NCBI GenBank assembly: GCA_964432875.1
Contig: CAYSPJ010000026.1
Coordinates: forward strand, 1 to 46,977
Length of the DNA: 46,977 bases
Reading direction: 5' to 3'
DNA from: JACJYE01 sp964432875
GTDB lineage: Bacteria > Bacteroidota > Bacteroidia > Chitinophagales > Saprospiraceae
The notes under the pieces are model-generated. The model had not been told where the DNA came from. It saw nothing but the letters and a program-made list of their open reading frames with translations, and did not search any database. Shown here piece after piece: positions 33,998 through 41,498 of the stretch. The stretch's first letter is position 1; each line of letters starts with the position of its first letter. The position numbers were made by a program, and so were the translations under genes.

Positions 33998-34831
33998 TTA
34001 TAAAAGGCTAAGGCTGAGCAAGCCGAAGTGCAGGTAAGCCGGCTCCTGGCTGAGCCGGGGGCCAAGCTGCAAACCGGTTGGCGCCCCCAGAAATGCTATG
34101 TGCCGGATATAGCGAAAGGCTTCTTTGTATATTTCTGAATCTTTAAGCAATTGCCCGGAAAAACAGAGCTGCTGCTGCTCCGGGTTCAGGCCTAGCTGTT
34201 GAAACGCCATCAACACATAATAGATAAAATCCTTGGCGGTTTTGTAAGGGAAAGTATTGGCCAGAAGCAAATTTTCACCCTCAAAAACAAAGAGATGAAG
34301 CAAGCCTGTTTTAAGATGCGCAAAAACAGCATGGCCTTCCTCTTGGGCGGCGAGGCGGCGCAGAGCAGGCAATAAAGCGGTAATCTGATGTGCCAAGCGG
34401 CATGCCGGGAATGCCCGGCGAGCGAAAGCTTCAACCTCCTTTTGCACTGCATATACATTACACAAGCCCAATTGCGGCAACACATCAGCGTGCACTTTAT
34501 CCTCTGGCCTTAATTCGGTGACCTGCCGCAGGTAGGCCTCTTTTTCCGCCTCTTGGTACAAACGACTGGGCATCAGGGTATTTTTCCCATCAGCTACCCC
34601 CAAGCGGACTCCAGAAAAAGCTTGGTGTAGAAATTTATCAGACTGAAAGATGCTCTCCATTGATGCCGGAAAGCCGCCTGGATCAAAGGAATAGGTGCGC
34701 AGCGCCAACACCTGGCGCTGGCTATCCAGCACTATATAATCAAAACTGTCCACCCCTATCAGGATGGACAGTTCATAAGCGTTGGCACTTTTTTTCGCTA
34801 AGGTATCTTCAGTGATATCCCTGGTAATCAT
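33998..34831 (-). CDS. DUF3822 family protein (actin-like fold suspected)
   Basis: The 277-residue cytoplasmic protein matches what I know of DUF3822, which commonly sits beside rsmD in Bacteroidota. It opens with SANAYELSILIGVDSFDYIVLD; a second similar block, GHAVFAHLKTGLLHLFVFEGENLLL, suggests two duplicated halves as in actin-like ATPases such as PilM/FtsA. I choose ATG 34831, whose ATGA overlaps the stop of the pilin-like gene; a TTG at 34837 is less likely. The strict overlap suggests coupled translation and a joint function. The family role is unknown. Confidence 0.82.
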   Translation of the reverse strand: MITRDITEDTLAKKSANAYELSILIGVDSFDYIVLDSQRQVLALRTYSFDPGGFPASMESIFQSDKFLHQAFSGVRLGVADGKNTLMPSRLYQEAEKEAYLRQVTELRPEDKVHADVLPQLGLCNVYAVQKEVEAFARRAFPACRLAHQITALLPALRRLAAQEEGHAVFAHLKTGLLHLFVFEGENLLLANTFPYKTAKDFIYYVLMAFQQLGLNPEQQQLCFSGQLLKDSEIYKEAFRYIRHIAFLGAPTGLQLGPRLSQEPAYLHFGLLSLSLL

Positions 34832-35409
34832 TCCCAATTTCCTGACATGTTTGGTGCATTCATATTGCCAAATTTAACAACACTTTTCGGGTCGTAGTTA
34901 TTGTCGTAACGGGCAAAACGCGGGTCTTTGAAAGGCCCCATGAATACTGCACGCCGTACGCCGACCTCGACTACTGGCACGTTGGTGCTTTGAAAAGTTA
35001 CGGTGTCAGCCTGGATATCAAAAGATTCACCCATCCCGTAAGGCACATAGCGCAGAGAATCCACATTGATACCTAGGGACCGGATGGAATCCAAGGCGGG
35101 GATGTAAGTAGTGTCATAGATAATCTCCCCGGTGAAATTCGGATCGTCGGGGTCGCCAATGACGCTAATAATCATGAATTTCCCGGTTTTGATCACCTGA
35201 GCCAAGGTATCGAAAGAAGGCGCAAAGACTCCGGTAATGTTGCGATAAGCCTCTTGGGCCGTGCGGATTTTCATGAGCTTGTCCACGACGGCCCGCTCGC
35301 GCTTTTCTTTTTCGGCCTTAAAAGCAATAGGCTCCCGGATACTGCCAATGAGCACCCAAATCAGGCCTAAAATCATGATAGCCAATACCAAATTGATAAC
35401 TATTCTCAT
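34828..35409 (-). CDS. Single-span pilin-like membrane protein
   Basis: The 193-residue protein begins with one membrane helix (MRIVINLVLAIMILGLIWVL) followed by a charged amphipathic helix (EKEKRERAVVDKLMKIRTAQEAYRN) and FAPSFDTLAQVIKTGKF. Helix, then the TAQEAYR phrase, then a short beta region, resembles type II secretion pseudopilins and PilN-like proteins, but there is no prepilin peptidase motif. The periplasmic part ends with KSVVKFGNMNAPN. The 4-bp overlap with DUF3822 makes a PilM-with-membrane-partner pair plausible. No other secretion genes are in the window. Confidence 0.75.
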   Translation of the reverse strand: MRIVINLVLAIMILGLIWVLIGSIREPIAFKAEKEKRERAVVDKLMKIRTAQEAYRNITGVFAPSFDTLAQVIKTGKFMIISVIGDPDDPNFTGEIIYDTTYIPALDSIRSLGINVDSLRYVPYGMGESFDIQADTVTFQSTNVPVVEVGVRRAVFMGPFKDPRFARYDNNYDPKSVVKFGNMNAPNMSGNWE

Positions 35410-35701
35410 TTTTCGGTTTGTTTTGACGCAATAATAAAGATTTTTAGGTAATAATTGCAGGCAATTTTACCATATTTAGTTGAAATGAGGAAACAAAGCG
35501 GCCTTAAAAAAGCCATTTAGTTTTTCCCCTCTACTGAGAAAAACGCAAAAAACCCTCGTTTTTAGTTGATTATCAATTTTTTAAACAAAATCCATGCTGA
35601 CGAAAAAGTAAAGGGTCCTGTTGTCCCTGGAGGCAACCTGATTTAAGAAGCCATCCTCTTGGCATTGCTGTTTCCACGCGCGAGGATAATCACCTCATCC
35701 A

Positions 35702-36112
35702 TCATCCTTTCCCCCCAATCTGGCACTTGCCATTGTAGGTCGCCCCTTCATCTACCACCAGGAATTTGGCGGTGATATCGCCTTGGATTTTAGCCGTATT
35801 CATCAAGTGTAGCGAGCCAGAGATGACCACATCACCCATGACGGCCCCCATGATAACGGCTTCGGCAGCCGTCACCTGGCCATCTACCCGGCCGGCTTCA
35901 CCGATGACCAGGCGTTTTTCGCACTTCAGGGTGCCGCTCACCCGGCCATCCAGGCGGATATTCTCGGAAGAAGCAAAGCCCCCTTCGATCAGCGTGCCTT
36001 TGGAAACCACGCAATTCCCATCACTAGCCCGAGCGCTGGAAGCGGCTACCTTCAGCCCGCTAAGCTCGCCGGCGTCTTCTTTTGTTTTGGTTTTAAATGA
36101 AATTGCTGCCAT
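35702..36112 (-). CDS. Bactofilin family cytoskeletal protein
   Basis: Bactofilins polymerise into membrane-associated filaments without nucleotides and shape cells or position envelope enzymes. This one is 136 residues, with the core DUF583 right-handed beta-helix built from short repeats: GTLIEGGFASSENIRLDGRVSG, RLVIGEAGRVDGQV and AVIMGAVMGDVVISGSLHL. The N-terminal tail is short and polar. I start at ATG 36112 (MAAISFK); a TTG at 36154 would lengthen it by 14 residues. It is divergent from tsaD with 59 bp between starts. The 292-bp stretch beyond its stop (35410-35701) holds no gene. Confidence 0.93.
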   Translation of the reverse strand: MAAISFKTKTKEDAGELSGLKVAASSARASDGNCVVSKGTLIEGGFASSENIRLDGRVSGTLKCEKRLVIGEAGRVDGQVTAAEAVIMGAVMGDVVISGSLHLMNTAKIQGDITAKFLVVDEGATYNGKCQIGGKG

Positions 36113-36171
36113 TTTCAAATCGTTTTTTTCCGTTAATTGTTTTTCTTTGTGCAAAACCAGCCAAGGACAAT

Positions 36172-37173
36172 ATGAGCCTGACTATTTTAGCGATTGAATC
36201 TTCCTGCGACGACACCGCCGCCGCCATCCTCAAAGACGGGCAAGTGCTGAGCAATTGCGTAGCCAACCAGGATGCACACCGTATATACGGAGGGGTGGTG
36301 CCAGAGGTTGCATCACGGGCCCATCAAATTAATATCATTCCGGTAGTAGACCTCGCGCTGAAAAAAGCAGGAGTGGACAAGGGGGAAATCAGCGCCGTAG
36401 CGTTCACGCGCGGCCCCGGGCTGATGGGCTCGCTGCTGGTCGGGCTGTCTTTTGCCAAAGCTTTTGCGCTGAGCCGGGGCATACCTATCATCGAGGTCAA
36501 CCACATGCAGGCCCACGTGCTGGCCCACTTTGCTGAAAACCCCAAACCCGCTTTCCCCTTCCTCTGCCTTACGGTCTCGGGCGGCCATACCCAAATCGTG
36601 CTGGTGCGTGATTATCTGGACATGGAAGTCATCGGCCAAACCATTGACGATGCGGCGGGCGAGGCCTTTGATAAAACTGGCAAAATGCTGGGCTTGGATT
36701 ATCCCGCCGGCCCGCTTATCGATCGGTTGGCTCAGCAGGGCAAAGCCGTGTTCAGCTTCCCCGAGCCACAAATACCGGGCCTGGATTTCAGCTTCAGCGG
36801 CCTGAAAACCGCCATTTTGTATTTCCTGCGCCAGCAGGCTGCCGAAAACCCGGCCTTCGTCCAGGAAAACCTGCCCGATATCTGTGCCTCCGTCCAGAGC
36901 CGCATCGTGAGTATCCTCATGAACAAGCTTAGCTTGGCAGCAGCCCAGACGGGCATCAAGCAGATCGCCATCGCCGGGGGCGTATCTGCCAATTCGGAAC
37001 TGCGCGCCAGGCTGGCACAAACTGGCCAAGCCAAGGGCTGGGATACCTACATCCCTAAATTTGAATACTGCACCGACAACGCCGCCATGATTGCGGTTGT
37101 CGGCTACTACAAATACCTGCGCGGAGAATTTGCCAGCCAGGATATCGAGCCTTCGCCACGCCTAAAAACCTGA
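36172..37173 (+). CDS. tsaD: tRNA N6-adenosine threonylcarbamoyltransferase
   Basis: TsaD transfers threonylcarbamoyl to A37 of tRNAs reading ANN codons, working with TsaB and TsaE. It has 333 residues. It opens MSLTILAIESSCDDTA; the metal-binding His residues 111 and 115 are in NHMQAH; SGGHTQ and the C-terminal CTDNAAMIA block are intact. I start at ATG 36172; the upstream part of the open frame to 36097 overlaps the bactofilin gene. It is followed 18 bp later by the glycosyltransferase gene, suggesting a two-gene operon. Confidence 0.97.
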   Translation: MSLTILAIESSCDDTAAAILKDGQVLSNCVANQDAHRIYGGVVPEVASRAHQINIIPVVDLALKKAGVDKGEISAVAFTRGPGLMGSLLVGLSFAKAFALSRGIPIIEVNHMQAHVLAHFAENPKPAFPFLCLTVSGGHTQIVLVRDYLDMEVIGQTIDDAAGEAFDKTGKMLGLDYPAGPLIDRLAQQGKAVFSFPEPQIPGLDFSFSGLKTAILYFLRQQAAENPAFVQENLPDICASVQSRIVSILMNKLSLAAAQTGIKQIAIAGGVSANSELRARLAQTGQAKGWDTYIPKFEYCTDNAAMIAVVGYYKYLRGEFASQDIEPSPRLKT

Positions 37174-37191
37174 AGCATAAAACGCTATTAC

Positions 37192-38154
37192 ATGGAAAAA
37201 CGCCAACTCCTGAGTATCGTCATCCCCTGCCTCAATGAGGAGCAGAATATCGAGCTGTTGTACCGCCGCCTCCAGGCCGTACTCAAGCAGTTGGACTATG
37301 ATTATGAAATCGTATTCGTGGACGATGGCAGCACCGACGGCACTTTTCGCGCGGTAAAGGCCCTCAATGCCCAAGATAGCCGCGTGGGGGGCATCTCTTT
37401 TTCCCGCAATTTCGGCCACCAGATCGCCCTGCTGGCAGGCATGAAAGCCGCTAAAGGCGAGCTGGTGCTAGCCATGGATGCCGATTTGCAACACCCCCCC
37501 GAAGCCATCCCGCTGCTGCTAGCCAAGAGCCAGGAAGGCTATGATATCGTCAACACCCGGCGCATCGACCATGCGCGCATTGGGTATTTTAAAAAAACGA
37601 GTTCAAGGCTATTCTACCGCTTGCTGAGCTACCTCTCCGAAGTCAAGGTGGAACCAGCCGCCGCCGATTTCCGGCTGATGAGCCGCCAGGCTACCGATGC
37701 CTTCCTGATGCTGCCCGAGCGGGGGCGGTTTACCCGTGGGATGGTCAGTTGGATGGGCTTCCGGCAGGCTATCGTGGAGTACCAGGCGCAGGAGCGGGCG
37801 GCGGGACAATCCAAATATTCTCTGCGCAAAATGGTGCGCCTGGGCCTGGACGGAATCGCCGCTTTCTCTTCCCGCCCATTGCGCATCTCTTTTTACACCG
37901 GGCTCCTCATTTCCTTCCTGGGCCTGGCCTATGGCTTATACATACTGGCAGCTTTTATCTCGGGGCATACCATCCAAGGCTGGGCATCCATGATGCTCAC
38001 TCAATTAATTATCGGTGGGGCGGTGCTCATCAACCTCGGCATCGTCGGTGAATACATCGCCCGCATCTTCAACGAAGTGAAAGCCCGCCCTTTGTTCTTT
38101 ATCCAGGAACAAGTTGGAGGCCCGGCCGAAGAGGAGCCGCCTGGCAAAGGCTAA
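37192..38154 (+). CDS. GT2 glycosyltransferase (GtrB/DPM-like, polyprenyl-phosphate)
   Basis: The 320-residue membrane-tethered transferase probably moves a sugar from a nucleotide donor to undecaprenyl phosphate. The family 2 Rossmann domain has VDDGSTDG (43-50), the catalytic DADLQHPPE with the DxD at 96-98, and ADFRLMSR. Two membrane helices near the C-terminus (about 233-258 and 268-292) fit GtrB and dolichol-phosphate mannose synthases. The sugar is unknown. It follows tsaD by 18 bp and is separated from the next, convergent gene by a repeat-rich 290 bp. Confidence 0.9.
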   Translation: MEKRQLLSIVIPCLNEEQNIELLYRRLQAVLKQLDYDYEIVFVDDGSTDGTFRAVKALNAQDSRVGGISFSRNFGHQIALLAGMKAAKGELVLAMDADLQHPPEAIPLLLAKSQEGYDIVNTRRIDHARIGYFKKTSSRLFYRLLSYLSEVKVEPAAADFRLMSRQATDAFLMLPERGRFTRGMVSWMGFRQAIVEYQAQERAAGQSKYSLRKMVRLGLDGIAAFSSRPLRISFYTGLLISFLGLAYGLYILAAFISGHTIQGWASMMLTQLIIGGAVLINLGIVGEYIARIFNEVKARPLFFIQEQVGGPAEEEPPGKG

Positions 38155-38190
38155 GCACAAGCGCCAAGGCGTCATCAGCTCAGCCAACCC

Positions 38191-38321
38191 CTTTATCCTT
38201 CCCGCTTCACTTCGTTCAGACGGGATGTCGCTTCGCTCCATTATCCTTTATCCTTTATCCTTTACTCTTTATCCTTTATCCTTCCCGCTTCACTTCGTTC
38301 AGACGGGATGTCGCTTCGCTC
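38191..38321. repeat. 48-bp direct repeat around heptamers
   Basis: Two identical 48-bp copies, 38191-38238 and 38274-38321, each beginning CTTTATCC and containing CCCGCTTCACTTCGTTCAGA, then CGGG and CGCTTCGCTC. They are separated by heptamers CTTTATC (five units, 38246-38280). A third, diverged module CCCGCTCTCGCTTCGCTCG starts at 38325 and closes with CGGG. Confidence 0.93.
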
Positions 38322-38363
38322 TATCCCGCTCTCGCTTCGCTCGTCCGGGACGCCAGCGTTTTA

Positions 38364-38433
38364 CTTTTTCCTTTTTACTTTTTCCTTTTTACTTTTTCCT
38401 TTTTACTTTTTCCTTTTTACTTTTTACTTTTTA
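38364..38433. repeat. Heptanucleotide tract (CTTTTTC/CTTTTTA), 10 units
   Basis: Ten consecutive 7-bp units without indel: CTTTTTC and CTTTTTA alternate four times and are then followed by two further CTTTTTA. The tract ends in eight C next to the DUF697-SHOCT stop codon at 38445. On the minus strand it is purine-rich and directly follows that stop. Confidence 0.95.
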
Positions 38434-38444
38434 CTTCCCCCCCC

Positions 38445-39113
38445 TTACAAATCCAGCAAAAGCTTCTTCTTCACTTCCTGAAATTCTTCTTCGGAGATGA
38501 TGCCATCGTCGCGCAATTTAGCGATTTCCTTCAGGCGCTCTACCGCCTGGCCGCTCCTTGCCTGGGCAGCTTCAGACTGCAAGGCTTCTTCGGTTTTTTG
38601 GGCCGCGGCTTCCTGGGCCTGGCGCTCGGCGGCTTCGGCTTCCTTGCGCGCTTTTTCGTCTTTGCGCAGTTGTTCGGCTACTTTCTTGCCTTTTTCAAAT
38701 TGCTCTTTGTACAGCTTTTTCAGGCGAGCAGGGTCAAAATCCAGGAAAGTGCCGCCGGATTCGAAGTGTTTCTTGAACACCTGGCCCAGGGCATAGGTAG
38801 AAGCGCCGGCGAAAACCGATACCGTAATGCCGCCGATGATGGAGCCGCCGATCGGCAAAAGCTTGATGATGCTGCCGGCAGTCATGCGTGCCAGTGCAGA
38901 GCTGGTCAGGGAAGTCACGATAGCCTTGCCCTGCGTTTCGGAAAAACTGACGTCATAAACCCGGCATAACTGCCGGATCATGTCAAGCTGTAATGCGCTG
39001 ACGGCAAAAATATCCGCCACCAATACCGGTATCAGGCCGGCACCCATAGACCATATCACGTGGTTGTGGATGATGGTCTCCGCATGTTTGGAATGTTCGC
39101 TGTGATCTGCCAT
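38445..39113 (-). CDS. DUF697 (YcjF-like) protein with C-terminal SHOCT domain
   Basis: This 222-residue protein has an N-terminal DUF697/YcjF-type region (about 15-120): two hydrophobic stretches, GAGLIPVLVADIFAVSALQ and LLPIGGSIIGGITVSVF, around SETQGKAIVTSLTSS. A charged Ala/Glu/Lys coiled coil (about 125-185) follows. The last 30 residues, ERLKEIAKLRDDGIISEEEF, are a SHOCT domain, which is often found at the ends of membrane or phage-related proteins. The role is unknown. It starts at ATG 39113. A purine-rich heptamer tract begins within a few bases of its stop. Confidence 0.85.
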   Translation of the reverse strand: MADHSEHSKHAETIIHNHVIWSMGAGLIPVLVADIFAVSALQLDMIRQLCRVYDVSFSETQGKAIVTSLTSSALARMTAGSIIKLLPIGGSIIGGITVSVFAGASTYALGQVFKKHFESGGTFLDFDPARLKKLYKEQFEKGKKVAEQLRKDEKARKEAEAAERQAQEAAAQKTEEALQSEAAQARSGQAVERLKEIAKLRDDGIISEEEFQEVKKKLLLDL

Positions 39114-39231
39114 GATTTCTGTTTTGAGGTTTGAAACCCAAAGTTCGGGCTTAAAGACGTAAAGTTCAAACCTTAATTATTTTCTCTTTCCTTTTATCGG
39201 CCACCAGCGCTAGAGAGGAGACGTAGAATGC

Positions 39232-39939
39232 TCAGGCAGGCTCTTCCGCCTCAAGGGAAGCGACGAGCTGATCCAATGCCCAAGCATCTTTAAGGTCAAA
39301 ATCCCCTACGCGGGTGCGGCGCAATGCGGTGAGGTAAGCTCCGCTATCAAGTGCTTGGCCCAAGTCATGCGCCAGCGAGCGGATGTAGGTGCCTTTACTG
39401 CATCGGACGCGAAAGTCCACCTCCGGTAGTTCGATCCGGGTGAGCTCGAACTCGTAGATATGAACCCGCCGGGCTGCTATCTCTACCGTCTCGCCCTTGC
39501 GGGCTTTCTTATAAAGCGGCTGCCCACCTACCTTGATCGCACTGAACATGGGGGGTACCTGTTCAATATCTCCCAGAAACTGCTGCCGGGCTGTTTCGAG
39601 CAAGGCAGCCGTAATATGGGCAGTAGGGAAGGTTTCCACTACTTCGCTTTCGGCATCATAGGAAGGCGTAACCGCCCCCAAGCACAATGTACCTTCGTAC
39701 TCTTTATCCAGGCCTTGGAAATCACCCAGTTTCTTGGTGAACTTGCCCGTGCAAATCACCAATAAGCCGGTAGCCATGGGATCGAGCGTGCCGGCATGGC
39801 CAACCTTGATATTCTTTACCTTCAACCGGTGCTTAAGCTTGTAGCGGATTTTATTGACGACATCGAAAGAGGTCCAGCCCGCGGGCTTGTCTACCAACAA
39901 TAGCGCACCATCCAGAAAGTTGTATTGTGCAATCGTCAT
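39232..39939 (-). CDS. truB: tRNA pseudouridine(55) synthase
   Basis: TruB converts U55 of tRNAs to pseudouridine in the T loop. It has 235 residues, a short but normal bacterial form without a PUA extension. The opening LLVDKPAGWTSFDVVNKIR and catalytic Asp53 in VGHAGTLDPMATG are clear, as is SKGTYIRSLAHDLG. The start ATG 39939 lies inside the 55-bp sequence that is repeated on both sides of the N gap. In the minus direction it follows uppP, the usual Bacteroidota order, so the gap probably interrupts only the uppP-truB spacer. Confidence 0.96.
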   Translation of the reverse strand: MTIAQYNFLDGALLLVDKPAGWTSFDVVNKIRYKLKHRLKVKNIKVGHAGTLDPMATGLLVICTGKFTKKLGDFQGLDKEYEGTLCLGAVTPSYDAESEVVETFPTAHITAALLETARQQFLGDIEQVPPMFSAIKVGGQPLYKKARKGETVEIAARRVHIYEFELTRIELPEVDFRVRCSKGTYIRSLAHDLGQALDSGAYLTALRRTRVGDFDLKDAWALDQLVASLEAEEPA

Positions 39940-40123
39940 GAGCGAGCCTTTTTTCTGGTTATCGGGCANNNNNNNNNNNNNNNNNNNNNNNNNNNNNNNN
40001 NNNNNNNNNNNNNNNNNNNNNNNNNNNNNNNNNNNNNNNNNNNNNNNNNNNNNNNNNNNNNNNNNNNNAGAAAGTTGTATTGTGCAATCGTCATGAGCGA
40101 GCCTTTTTTCTGGTTATCGGGCA
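39914..40123. other. Scaffold gap (100 N) with identical 55-bp flanks
   Basis: Positions 39969-40068 are N. The 55 bases before the gap (39914-39968) are identical to the 55 after it (40069-40123). An exact 55-bp match at both contig ends fits a shared assembly k-mer rather than a biological duplication. Collapsing the two copies would leave a short truB-uppP spacer with no missing gene. ORFs drawn through the N region are not real. Confidence 0.9.
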
Positions 40124-40167
40124 ATCTTGAATCTGGTGGTCAAATATTGAATAGCCCAAGCGCTTTG

Positions 40168-40965
40168 CTATTTTATGGTGTAAAAGATAATGGCAATGGC
40201 CGCGATGGCGAAGCAATAGATGGAAAAGTAAGCTAGCTTGCTCTTTTTCACCAGTTTAATCATCCAGGTGCAAGCCAGCAGGCCAGTTAGGAAAGCTGCC
40301 ATAAACCCGCCCATCAAAGGAGCAAAGCCGATCGTCGCCTGCGCCAAGTCCCCATCCAGGAGGTCTTTGGCCATTTTCCCTAAAATCAGCGGCACCACCA
40401 TGAGGAAAGAAAAACGCGCGGCTTTTCCCCGATCTATCCCCAGCAGGACGGAAGTGGAAATCGTGGCCCCAGAACGAGAAATGCCCGGGATGATGGCAAT
40501 GGCCTGGGCAATACCCACCAGGAAGGCATTGGAGTAAGTGACTGGCTTATCGGTATAGCGGGCACGATCAGCCAGAAACAACAAGCTCCCCGTCACCAGC
40601 AACATCAGGCTGACCAGGATAATCCGCTGGCTGAAAAGCGCTTCGATTTGAGATTCCAGCAATAAGCCTACCAGTACTGCCGGTATCATCGAAAGGACGA
40701 TTTTGAGGGAATATTGCGTTTCTTCATTCCACTGGAAGCGCAACAGCCCGCCAAAGATGGCAACGATATCCTTGCGGAAAACCACGATGGTGCTCAGTGC
40801 CGTCGCGGCGTGCAGCGTCACGGTCATCAGCAGGCTCTCTTCGGCCAGGCTGGTGTCGCCCAGGAAGTACTTTGCCAGCTCCAGGTGCCCGCTGCTGCTC
40901 ACGGGCAGAAATTCTGTCAACCCCTGAACAATGCCCAGGACAATGGAACGGATGATCTCCTCCAT
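40168..40965 (-). CDS. uppP: Undecaprenyl-diphosphatase UppP (BacA)
   Basis: This 265-residue inner-membrane enzyme dephosphorylates undecaprenyl diphosphate, recycling the lipid carrier for peptidoglycan and other envelope polymers. The two signature motifs are GLTEFLPVSSSGHL near the N-terminus and IPGISRSGATIS in the second half; about eight membrane segments fit the family. It starts at ATG 40965, directly after the DUF3098 gene (stop at 40966), so the two are co-transcribed, with ftsX upstream and truB downstream. Confidence 0.96.
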   Translation of the reverse strand: MEEIIRSIVLGIVQGLTEFLPVSSSGHLELAKYFLGDTSLAEESLLMTVTLHAATALSTIVVFRKDIVAIFGGLLRFQWNEETQYSLKIVLSMIPAVLVGLLLESQIEALFSQRIILVSLMLLVTGSLLFLADRARYTDKPVTYSNAFLVGIAQAIAIIPGISRSGATISTSVLLGIDRGKAARFSFLMVVPLILGKMAKDLLDGDLAQATIGFAPLMGGFMAAFLTGLLACTWMIKLVKKSKLAYFSIYCFAIAAIAIIFYTIK

Positions 40966-41289
40966 TTAAAACTTCTTAAAAATGGCAAATAGCTCCACAA
41001 TCAAGCCCGCCAGGATGACCATCGGAGCGATTAAGGTGCGGCGAGTACTGTAAATGATGTCGGGGTCCCAGGTCTGATCATTTGGCATATCGCCGCCGGA
41101 CATGAGCAGCAAGCCCAAGGCGATAAGGGCTACGCCGATCCCCATCAGGATGTAGTTTTGCCTGCCGAATTCCAGCTCTATCGCCCGGCTGCTGCTCTCG
41201 GCAGCCCGGCGCTTGGCCACAACTGGGCTCTCCGCTTTCTTGGCAGTAGTCACGATGACTTTCTTCTTCGGTGGTTTGCTTTGGCTCAT
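40966..41289 (-). CDS. DUF3098 small membrane protein
   Basis: The 107-residue protein has a basic cytoplasmic N-terminus (KPPKKKVIVTTAKKAES) and two membrane helices (NYILMGIGVALIALGLLLM and TLIAPMVILAGLIVELFAIF) joined by MSGGDMPNDQTWDPDIIYS, the DUF3098 hallmark. The function is unknown, but the family is routinely found between ftsX and uppP in Bacteroidota, suggesting a role in cell division or envelope assembly. Its stop abuts the uppP start. A 17-unit heptamer tract lies upstream between it and ftsX. Confidence 0.88.
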   Translation of the reverse strand: MSQSKPPKKKVIVTTAKKAESPVVAKRRAAESSSRAIELEFGRQNYILMGIGVALIALGLLLMSGGDMPNDQTWDPDIIYSTRRTLIAPMVILAGLIVELFAIFKKF

Positions 41290-41374
41290 CTAGTAATCTT
41301 AGTTTGGATGATTATGGTTGCTTCGTTGTTCGTTGTCTGTTATTCTTTATTGATCGCCTATCGCCCGCCCCCCC

Positions 41375-41493
41375 CTTTATCCCTTAACCTTTAACCTTTA
41401 TCCTTTAACATTTATCCTTTAACCCTTAACCTTTATCCTTTAACCCTTAACCTTTATCCTTTATCCTTTAACCCTTAACCTTTATCCCTTAAC
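41375..41493. repeat. Heptanucleotide tract (CYTTAWC-like), 17 units
   Basis: Seventeen consecutive 7-bp units without any indel, all CTTTATC, CTTTAAC or CCTTAAC with one ATTTATC. A 21-bp higher-order order CTTTATC, CTTTAAC, CCTTAAC recurs at units 9-11 and 13-15. The tract lies within the 209-bp spacer between ftsX and DUF3098, starting 5 nt after the ftsX stop on the minus strand. Confidence 0.96.
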
Positions 41494-41498
41494 CTTGC

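Noticed and set aside
39936..40236. Open frames running through the N region
   Set aside because: They translate unknown bases and duplicate the 55-bp flanks; an artefact of the gap.
41375..41493. CRISPR array or telomere-like repeat
   Set aside because: Units are 7 bp with no spacers and no cas genes; there is no chromosome end here. A simple heptanucleotide tract explains it.
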